A stretch of DNA of 13,139 bases, taken from an uncultured Prevotellaceae bacterium (GTDB lineage: Bacteria > Bacteroidota > Bacteroidia > Bacteroidales > Bacteroidaceae). The position numbers and the translations under genes were made by a program. The stretch is from NCBI GenBank assembly GCA_937877625.1, contig CALFJG010000063.1, positions 1-13,139 on the forward strand, written 5' to 3'. This document shows positions 1-5,325 of this stretch, one piece after another. The notes under the pieces were generated by a model, which was not told the origin of the DNA, searched no databases, and was given only the letters and a program-made list of their open reading frames with translations. Each line of letters starts with the position of its first letter. The first letter of the stretch is position 1.

Positions 1-362
1 ACACTTTATTCTTAATTAGCCCAGGCTTTATCAACTGGGGAAATCCGCTGAGCCGGTATATAGAACGCGCATTCCGATTCAACAAATTTGACCTAGCCGT
101 CAGGCCAATCTACCACAGGCTGCGTAACAGGATAGAGGGACACATATGTATCTGCTTCACAGCCTATACCATATTATTGGAACTGGAGAGAATCCTCAAA
201 GCGGCAAAGAGCGACATCACTGTGCATCGGGCACAGGAACTGACGAAGACCATGTATGCCATCAGCTATGTCTCACCAAAGTCGTCCTTGTCCCAGAGGG
301 TGATACTGGGGATGAGTGATGAACAGCGGGCACTGTGCGACCTCGTCAAGGGTGATGCCTGA
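1..362 (+). CDS. IS transposase, C-terminal fragment (IS1634/IS4-like DDE)
   Basis: The frame is open from the left edge (first full codon at base 3) to TGA at 360-362, so this is the 3' part of a longer gene. The translation has RYIERAFRFNK followed by LAVRPIYHRLRNRIEGHI and a hydrophobic ICICFTAYTILLELERIL helix. This is the usual C-terminal end of IS1634/IS4-type DDE transposases: the glutamate of IERAFRFNK and the lysine six residues later fit the conserved E-(6)-K of the YREK signature. The catalytic aspartates would lie off the window. A TTG at 177 is inside the domain and is not a real start. It is the only convincing plus-strand gene here. The element's right terminal repeat should lie within some tens of bases after 362, but I cannot define it without the left end. 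Whether the full element is intact cannot be judged. Confidence 0.72.
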   Translation, partial: TLFLISPGFINWGNPLSRYIERAFRFNKFDLAVRPIYHRLRNRIEGHICICFTAYTILLELERILKAAKSDITVHRAQELTKTMYAISYVSPKSSLSQRVILGMSDEQRALCDLVKGDA

Positions 363-487
363 AATCTTGGGTGTCCCTATGGCGAAAACAGGTGTCATAG
401 AACGACCTTGATTCACAATATCAACAGTATTCCAAAACTCCTTTGTACATAGTTCCTTAATTTGACAAAGCGAATTAATAGAACCAC

Positions 488-907
488 CTAAATAGAATGA
501 TCTGCTACACTGGTATGACGATGTATTACCTCAACAAAATCTTTTGGAAGAATGACATTTGGTAGGTCTATGACTTTCAAAAATAAGGGTGCTAATTCAT
601 TTGGAGAAAATCCTGCTATTCCACAACCGATACGGGTGACAAGGAATTTATACTCAGGATGACTAAATGCAAATTCTATGAAATCGTCCACGTATGGTTT
701 GATGGACTCAACACCACCATGCATTGTCGGGATGGCATAACTCTGACCTTGTAAACCAACACCTTGTCCCCATAATGCTCCAAAGCATTTATAAGCTATT
801 CGTGCTGCTCCGCCTCCATGCAACCCATTAAGATTACTGCCGAAGACGAAAATCTCGTTTGACTTTAGCTCTGTAATTCTTTCAGGTGTATATTCTCTAT
901 TGTACAT
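488..907 (-). CDS. A1S_2505-type (phage-related, macro-domain-like) protein
   Basis: 139 residues. N-terminal block EIFVFGSNLNGLHGGGAA (residues 18-35), then QSYAIPT (55-61) and VTRIGCGIAGF (90-100). These three blocks are the hallmark of the A1S_2505 family, first named as a phage non-structural protein and structurally akin to macro domains, with glycine-rich loops suited to an ADP-ribose or nucleotide ligand. Molecular function is not established for the family; a role in ADP-ribose or nucleotide chemistry is inference. The start is the ATG at 907, preceded by AT-rich sequence with no Shine-Dalgarno, as is normal in Bacteroidetes. The coding sequence is visibly AT-richer than metH or the export genes, and it sits between an IS fragment and an intergenic repeat, which suggests acquired DNA. 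The last 10 or so residues may be non-native if the 3' end was altered near the IS. Confidence 0.8.
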   Translation of the reverse strand: MYNREYTPERITELKSNEIFVFGSNLNGLHGGGAARIAYKCFGALWGQGVGLQGQSYAIPTMHGGVESIKPYVDDFIEFAFSHPEYKFLVTRIGCGIAGFSPNELAPLFLKVIDLPNVILPKDFVEVIHRHTSVADHSI

Positions 908-954
908 ATAATATATAGGTTTTTAGTTGTCTTTAAGGGTATGCGGCAGGAGGG

Positions 955-1100
955 ATATGCGCCCTGTAAGGGCAACAGCATTGCTACGCTTTTGCCCTTA
1001 CAGGGCGATTATACGAGGCGCACGTTCTCCAAGGCGTTTCCCTGGGCTGACCGCTTGCAGCCCTTTCAGGCCGCGATTAAGGGAGGGGGTACGGGGTGAA
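955..1100. repeat. Intergenic hairpin repeat, REP/BIME-like
   Basis: A perfect 16-bp inverted repeat lies at 960-975 and 992-1007 (CGCCCTGTAAGGGCAA and its reverse complement) around a 16-base loop. A second hairpin follows at 1044-1049/1058-1063 (GGGCTG/CAGCCC), extendable with a bulge to CCTG...CAGG at 1041-1070. The text of this stretch (GCCCTGTAAGGGC, CCCTGGGCTGA, GCTTGCAGCCCTTTCAGG) resembles a dispersed intergenic repeat I recall from Bacteroidales genomes; that is memory and was not searched. No reading frame here is convincing: the open frame 927-1124 is Arg/Pro-rich and antisense-like. No run of T follows the hairpin on either strand, so it is a poor intrinsic terminator. The remaining intergenic bases up to 1190 show only a loose 8-bp inverted repeat. 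Confidence 0.6.
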
Positions 1101-1190
1101 CAGATAATGATCTCACACCTTTAGCGGACAGCAATAAATAAATAGAACCAACGTAACGCTAAAGACCAATTTGGGATAAAAGGGCAATAG

Positions 1191-1772
1191 CTAATTGTCA
1201 ACAATTTTATATCGTCCAGGCTTTCTGGGCTTCTCAGAGGGGTAAGCCCCTTGGCAATAGCCCAGCAACACAAAACATCGTGCTACGTAGCCAGCAGGAA
1301 CTCCCCACTGTTGCATCAGGTGGTGGCCGTAGTCGCTGTTGAATGTTTCCTCGCCTCGTGCTACGATACACGAGCTAATGCCCAGCTCCGTTGCCGCCAG
1401 CACCATATTCTCCGCACAACAAAAAGCATCGGGAATACTATATAGAAAATTGGCCTGAGCAAAGATGATGCACACTGTTGGAGCACCATAGAAACCACTT
1501 TTTATTGTAGGATCGTCAATGATACTCGGTTGCTCTTTGGAAACAAAATTACCCGAAAGACGGGTTCGGTCAAGCTTACCGACATTCATCTTGCCCACAG
1601 CCTCGGTGAGTTTCGGGTCTCGCAAAGCGACAATCATACTTCGCTGCCCTCCGCCAGCATTGGGGGCATAGAGGCCGGCTTCTATAATTTTCTCTAAGTC
1701 TTCCCGCGCTATCTGTTTGTCCTGGTATTTTCGGATGGAACGACGGTAACGAAAGAGTTGAAAGAGGTTCAT
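1191..1772 (-). CDS. Nitroreductase-family flavoprotein, last gene of the ACGX operon
   Basis: 193 residues, a normal length for the family. The N-terminus has the FMN-phosphate-binding motif RRSIRKY (residues 10-16). An active-site loop follows, APNAGGGQR (36-44). Next is the helix DAFCCAENMVLAATELGISSC (residues 115-135), which packs at the dimer and flavin interface. The C-terminal LLGYCQG and EKPRKPGRY complete the fold. Members use FMN and NAD(P)H to reduce nitro groups, quinones or enoates, or act as flavin oxidases and dehydrogenases in peptide tailoring. The substrate here is unknown. It starts 3 bases after the upstream ABM-protein stop, so it is co-transcribed with the radical SAM enzyme. 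A tailoring or redox-partner role in peptide maturation is inferred from position; it could equally be a general oxygen-insensitive nitroreductase. Six cysteines (101, 118, 119, 135, 166, 173) are more than usual for this family. Confidence 0.88.
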   Translation of the reverse strand: MNLFQLFRYRRSIRKYQDKQIAREDLEKIIEAGLYAPNAGGGQRSMIVALRDPKLTEAVGKMNVGKLDRTRLSGNFVSKEQPSIIDDPTIKSGFYGAPTVCIIFAQANFLYSIPDAFCCAENMVLAATELGISSCIVARGEETFNSDYGHHLMQQWGVPAGYVARCFVLLGYCQGAYPSEKPRKPGRYKIVDN

Positions 1773-1775
1773 TAT

Positions 1776-2060
1776 CTATTTCTCGAAACGCTCTATCTTC
1801 AATCCATCGGCGGTTAAAGCCCCTAAGGCAGGCACAGCACTGGTAAAGTGTGGCGCATTAGAGTGTTTGTCGAGTACGTCAGCGTCTGCCCAGCTCTCGC
1901 AAAACATAAAGACTTTGGGATTGGTTGTACTTTGAAACAGGTCGTAGCCCAGATTTCCTTCGTCTTGGCGCGACTTGGCTACAAGTTCGTTAGTAATTGC
2001 CAGCACGTCTTCGGTGCTTGCACCCTCTTTGAGGGTAAAAAAAGCATTAAGTCGAATCAT
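1776..2060 (-). CDS. Small ABM-fold protein (putative quinol monooxygenase, YgiN-like)
   Basis: From the ATG at 2060 the product has 94 residues, matching the usual size of single-domain antibiotic-biosynthesis-monooxygenase (ABM) proteins. It opens with a beta-strand MIRLNAFFTLKEG. A central helix and strand follow, with the family's signature region FCESWADADVLDKHSNAPHF (the E-W...H...HF pattern). These dimeric ferredoxin-like proteins act on quinols or aromatic compounds, or merely bind them, often without a metal or cofactor. A longer version starts at GTG 2168, overlapping the radical SAM stop as GTGA, and would add 36 basic residues with no resemblance to the family; I prefer 2060 but translational coupling through the GTG is possible. 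It lies between the radical SAM gene and the nitroreductase, so a redox role in the same pathway is inferred. The substrate is unknown. Confidence 0.78.
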   Translation of the reverse strand: MIRLNAFFTLKEGASTEDVLAITNELVAKSRQDEGNLGYDLFQSTTNPKVFMFCESWADADVLDKHSNAPHFTSAVPALGALTADGLKIERFEK

Positions 2061-2164
2061 TTTTGTTAATGTTTTAATATGCCGCAAGGTTTTAGTCGTA
2101 CGTTGTTTGAGACACTTGCGGAACAGGATTAAGAATAAAGGTGAGTTCTGCGTTGGTTTTAATA

Positions 2165-3190
2165 TCACTTATGCCAGCACTGAGGGTCGGGAGCATAGAA
2201 GTTTTTGGAATAACCATAGGCCACAGCGGGGCAACCTCGGCAGAAGCGTAATAATTCACATCTACGACACTTCTCAAAAAGCTCGTGCTGGCGATAACGG
2301 TTCATCGTTGACCCGTGGAATACGTCGTAAAGTTCTTCCTCTACCGTACCCACAAAACTGTCAAAGCGCCGACACGCCATCAATCTACCATCGGCAGAGA
2401 TAGTGAAATGGCAATTCCCGCAGTTACAGCCATCGTAAATAGTGTCGGTATCAAGCCCCTGCGGTATCTTAAATAAGCCTTTCTCATAAAGAAAGAGCGT
2501 CCAAAGGTGGTCTTTCAGATTGAATGTTGTGTCTGAGTCTTTGTATTGCTCAAACTTTTCCCAACACTCTTCCAAGAACAATCGATAGCGCACGGGCGCT
2601 ATGTGCCAGTTTTCTTGCTTTGCCTTTTCGGTGCTTGTAGGGCAGTATCTGCTAAAAGCGAAGATGTCGGCTCGGTGTTCCACTACCACGTCAATCAACT
2701 TCGGTATCTCGTCGATATTGGCCGCCGAGATGGTTGACATAATGGCACAGTGCATTCCGCTTTTGCGTATAGTGTCAATGGCTCTTAGCGTTGTAATGAA
2801 AGAGCCGCGTTTGCGAAATCTATCGTGCGTTTCTTGCAATCCGTCGAGTGAGAGTTGATACTTTCTGCATCCCAGTGCTTTCATTCGTTTGCATACCTCA
2901 TCTGTCAGATGAAACGGGTTTCCCATCAAGGTAAAAGGTATGTGGCGGCTATGTAGGAGATTGAGAAAGTCCCAAAACTTGGGATGGAGAATAGGGTCGC
3001 CCCCTGTTATATATATATAAGGAGTGCGAACCATTCTTTTTGCCATACGCTCAATGTTTGCAAGAACTGCTACTAACGTTTCCCACGGCATCACGAACAG
3101 TTGCGGATGTCCCTCGGAAAAGATATAGCAATGCTTACAACGTTGGTCGCACTCATCGGTGATGTGCCATTGAAACGCAAAGTAATCCAT
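2165..3190 (-). CDS. Radical SAM/SPASM peptide maturase, ACGX type
   Basis: 341 residues. The radical SAM cluster motif is near the N-terminus, CDQRCKHCY with C14, C18 and C21, which holds the [4Fe-4S] that cleaves S-adenosylmethionine. YITGGDPILHP follows (the GGE/D-P SAM-binding motif). The C-terminal SPASM region supplies nine cysteines: C255, C257, C260, C273, C308, C311, C317, C320 and C338. These are enough for two auxiliary clusters, as in sactionine/thioether- and other peptide-modifying enzymes. It begins 9 bases after the stop of a small ACGxACG-repeat peptide gene. This matches the 'radical SAM/SPASM protein, ACGX system' family (recalled as TIGR04340, unsearched). Expected role: cytoplasmic modification of cysteine or neighbouring residues in the peptide at 3200-3406. 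The exact chemistry is unknown. There is no RRE-like N-terminal leader-binding domain, because the protein starts almost at the SAM motif. Confidence 0.9.
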   Translation of the reverse strand: MDYFAFQWHITDECDQRCKHCYIFSEGHPQLFVMPWETLVAVLANIERMAKRMVRTPYIYITGGDPILHPKFWDFLNLLHSRHIPFTLMGNPFHLTDEVCKRMKALGCRKYQLSLDGLQETHDRFRKRGSFITTLRAIDTIRKSGMHCAIMSTISAANIDEIPKLIDVVVEHRADIFAFSRYCPTSTEKAKQENWHIAPVRYRLFLEECWEKFEQYKDSDTTFNLKDHLWTLFLYEKGLFKIPQGLDTDTIYDGCNCGNCHFTISADGRLMACRRFDSFVGTVEEELYDVFHGSTMNRYRQHELFEKCRRCELLRFCRGCPAVAYGYSKNFYAPDPQCWHK

Positions 3191-3199
3191 CTTACAGGA

Positions 3200-3406
3200 T
3201 TACTTCTCACCGGCACCGCAGGCCGTACCGCAGGCAGCGGGTTTTTCGTCTTTGTCGCCAGCACCGCAGGCCGTGCCGCAGGCAGCGGGTTTGTCATCGG
3301 CGGGTTTGTCTGATGTGCCACAAGCGGCACCGCAAGCAGTGGGAGCCTCAGCATTTTTCAGAAAGCCCTGTGCACTGTGGGAAAAGTTAAAATCACTTCT
3401 TTTCAT
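3200..3406 (-). CDS. ACGX-repeat precursor peptide
   Basis: 68 residues, ATG at 3406, TAA at 3200-3202. The first 23 residues (MKRSDFNFSHSAQGFLKNAE and on) form a leader-like region with no cysteine. The rest consists of three modules, each with ACGxACG (ACGAACG, ACGTACG, ACGTACG), separated by Asp/Lys/Pro/Glu-rich linkers such as DKPADDKPA and DKDEKPA. All six cysteines sit in CxxxC spacing within these modules. There is no signal peptide and no double-glycine cleavage site. Small size, tandem cysteine modules and a radical SAM/SPASM gene 9 bases downstream mark it as the substrate of that enzyme (the ACGX target family, recalled as TIGR04341). The mature product, any protease and any exporter are unknown. 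A 124-base gap upstream separates it from the FMN-binding gene and probably holds the operon's promoter, though no box there is convincing. Confidence 0.85.
   Translation of the reverse strand: MKRSDFNFSHSAQGFLKNAEAPTACGAACGTSDKPADDKPAACGTACGAGDKDEKPAACGTACGAGEK
3213..3292. repeat. 48-bp-period tandem repeat inside the precursor gene
   Basis: A 32-base block at 3213-3244 recurs at 3261-3292 with a single mismatch (A/G within GCCGTACCGC versus GCCGTGCCGC). The offset is 48 bases, exactly 16 codons. A third, diverged copy lies around 3315-3344. The near identity at DNA level, including silent positions, points to recent duplication of whole ACGTACG modules by slippage or unequal exchange. Copy number is therefore expected to vary between strains. 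Confidence 0.85.
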
Positions 3407-3530
3407 ACTACTAAACTTTTATAAGATTAAAGGTGGGTTTATAACGCCCACGGTATTGTTTGACATTGATAGTCTTTAACGTTTTGTTATCTTCCTATCT
3501 CATTTATTGTAAACAGAGCAAACACGCTAA

Positions 3531-3947
3531 CTATTTGTGCGCTTCGTAGTAGTTAAGAGCTTGGTTAATGTTTTGTATAAGTGCGCGGCTACTATATGTG
3601 GCGCCGGTAGCAGCGTCGGGATGGAGTGCGCGTGCCTGCCGGACAGTAAGACCAACGTATTGCTTGGTGATCTTGTTTTTGGCACTCTGGAAGAAATCCG
3701 CTGTCTCGTGGTTGGGTAATGCTTTGATGGACGTAATCTTCCCAGCACTTATTGTAACCTCTATTGGCACGGGGCCAGCGTATCCGCGTACGTCGGGAGT
3801 AAGTTTTGTGGTATTGACAATATAAGCATTGCCTTTCTTTTGCATAATACCGTCAGCCGGCTTCAGCGAGAGGAAGAGAGCAATGCCTGCTACTACCACG
3901 GCTGTGATACCAATGGAGATAAAACGTGTTTTGCGTGTAAATGTCAT
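3531..3947 (-). CDS. Membrane-anchored FMN-binding domain protein (covalent flavin)
   Basis: 138 residues. After a basic N-terminus (TRKTR) comes one membrane segment, about residues 10-28 (ISIGITAVVVAGIALFLSL). An extracytoplasmic FMN-binding domain of the NqrC/RnfG type follows. The domain ends with DAATGATYSS (111-120), which fits the ApbE flavinylation consensus D-x-x-[ST]-G-A-T-[ST-like]; T117 is the predicted phosphothreonyl-FMN attachment site. GPVPIEVTISAGKITSIKAL is the typical strand pair of the domain. Such proteins carry electrons across or outside the membrane in Rnf/Nqr-like and extracytosolic electron-transfer chains. No ApbE gene is in the window. It lies 90 bases after the Wzz-like gene and 124 bases before the ACGX peptide. 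It may feed electrons to the redox genes of that operon, or be unrelated. The function assignment to the fold is firm; the partner is inference. Confidence 0.85.
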   Translation of the reverse strand: MTFTRKTRFISIGITAVVVAGIALFLSLKPADGIMQKKGNAYIVNTTKLTPDVRGYAGPVPIEVTISAGKITSIKALPNHETADFFQSAKNKITKQYVGLTVRQARALHPDAATGATYSSRALIQNINQALNYYEAHK

Positions 3948-4037
3948 TTTGTTAACGGAGATAAGGGTGAGTAATGGAGGATGAACACTGCAAAGGGAAA
4001 GTGAGTGGGGTAAAAGCCTTTCTATACGTATGCCGAA

Positions 4038-5312
4038 CTACCATCTGACGTGTTTGTCGCGTGAGATAAGCACGATAGTCGTTACGATAAAGGCTGCGAT
4101 GAGTGATGCCAACACCATTAAGACTCGCTTAGGCCCTTCGTGTTTCACGGGTACGCTGGCGTTTTGCAGCGTAGTGAATACGGGTGTTCGCTCTTGCACC
4201 TTCGCCTCTGCTGATTGTACGCGGGAGAGCAGCTGGCTGTAGGCGTTGAAAGCAAGTTGCATTTCATCTTCTAAGTCGCGCTCCTTGGCTTTAAACGTTT
4301 CGAGTACGAGGTCTTGGTTAGCATCTACGAATTTGGCGTATTCGTGCTGTTTCTTGAGGTAGTCGGCGTGTGCGTCCTCACATAGTTTGCGTACATGTGC
4401 AAGATCGCCGCGTGCCTTTTGCGTGCGGTAGTCGATGATAAAGTCTTGCAACCGCTGCCGCACGGTATCGGCTATAAGGGCTGCCACGAGCGGGTCTTGC
4501 GACTTTGTGGTGAGTGTAATCACATCGGTCTTCTTGTCAACCGTACATGATATTGAGCCTTTGATGCCGCGCATAAGTGCATCTTCGGCAAAGGTGAGTG
4601 CAAAAGGATTGATAGGCTCGTCGGCGGCACGTGGCTCGCTCGTCGGCGGCGGGGCTATACGGTTCTTGAGTTTATTTAGTTCCTCCTCCCACCAAGGATG
4701 CTTCTGCATTTTTGTAAGATAGTCGGCATAACGTCCTTTGAACTTGCCGTCTTTCGTTGTTACTTGTACGTCGAAGAGCGGGACGAGGAAATCGGTGCTG
4801 CCTATTAGGTCGGGGTAGAACATCGGCACGATAGCATCGGTTGATGCGCCCGACCCGACGTTTATGCCTAACGAACCGGCAAGACCTCCTATGGCATTGC
4901 TAATACCCGACGAAGGGATGTTGTATTCGGGTGCGAGCATCACAGTGACACTATAGTAACGCGGTATGCTCAGGGCTATCCACGACACAAAGACACCTGT
5001 GGCAAGAAGTGGAAGAACATATTTCCATTTGTTGCGCCAAATGCAGCCGAACACAGCATTGAGGCTGATACGCTCGGAGATGACGGGGATGGCATCTGGT
5101 GCAGTGTTCACTGCCTCTGCTTCAACATTACCCATTTGTTGCTCTGTCGTTGGGGTAGGATTTTTCGGCGTGTCTGAGTTGCCTACGGGCAATTCTTCGC
5201 CATTGTCTTCGTGAGGCATAAACTCCGTAGTATTCTCTGCCGGCTGGGGCTGAGATGCCGTGCCGGTAGTGTCGGGCTTCTTTCGTCTTATATTTATGCG
5301 GGGGAATTTCAT
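4038..5312 (-). CDS. Wzz-type polysaccharide chain-length/co-polymerase protein
   Basis: 424 residues. An unusual 80-residue N-terminal tail, rich in Pro/Glu/Asn/Thr, precedes the Wzz domain (ISLNAVFGCIWRNKWKY, about 82-98). TM1 covers about 99-116 and is followed by PRYYSVTVMLAPEY, the conserved post-TM1 strand. The periplasmic part contains a Gly-rich stretch (SSGISNAIGGLAGSLG) and a long helical region (about 310-375: QKARGDLAHVRKLCEDAHADY and on). TM2 lies at about 398-417, preceded by PVKHEGPKR, the usual proline motif before TM2. There is no Walker-motif tyrosine kinase domain, so this is the kinase-less type. Role: a periplasmic-spanning oligomer in the inner membrane that sets chain length or couples polymer export with the outer-membrane channel encoded 13 bases upstream. 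No glycosyltransferases, Wzx or Wzy are in the window, so the polymer is unknown. Confidence 0.88.
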   Translation of the reverse strand: MKFPRINIRRKKPDTTGTASQPQPAENTTEFMPHEDNGEELPVGNSDTPKNPTPTTEQQMGNVEAEAVNTAPDAIPVISERISLNAVFGCIWRNKWKYVLPLLATGVFVSWIALSIPRYYSVTVMLAPEYNIPSSGISNAIGGLAGSLGINVGSGASTDAIVPMFYPDLIGSTDFLVPLFDVQVTTKDGKFKGRYADYLTKMQKHPWWEEELNKLKNRIAPPPTSEPRAADEPINPFALTFAEDALMRGIKGSISCTVDKKTDVITLTTKSQDPLVAALIADTVRQRLQDFIIDYRTQKARGDLAHVRKLCEDAHADYLKKQHEYAKFVDANQDLVLETFKAKERDLEDEMQLAFNAYSQLLSRVQSAEAKVQERTPVFTTLQNASVPVKHEGPKRVLMVLASLIAAFIVTTIVLISRDKHVRW

Positions 5313-5325
5313 AAATAGGATGTCG

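Noticed and set aside
960..1007. The 16-bp inverted repeat as an intrinsic terminator
   Set aside because: No T-run follows the stem on either strand, and the nearest minus-strand stop is almost 200 bases away.
927..1124. A 65-codon open frame over the hairpin repeat
   Set aside because: The translation is Arg/Pro-rich and follows the inverted repeats; it is better explained as a repeat element.
1119..1164. 8-bp inverted repeat CTTTAGCG/CGCTAAAG downstream of the nitroreductase
   Set aside because: The loop is 30 bases and no T-run follows; it could be chance.
3433..3451. GTGGG...CCCAC dyad upstream of the precursor peptide as an operator
   Set aside because: The stem is only 5 bp with mismatches inside; too weak to call.
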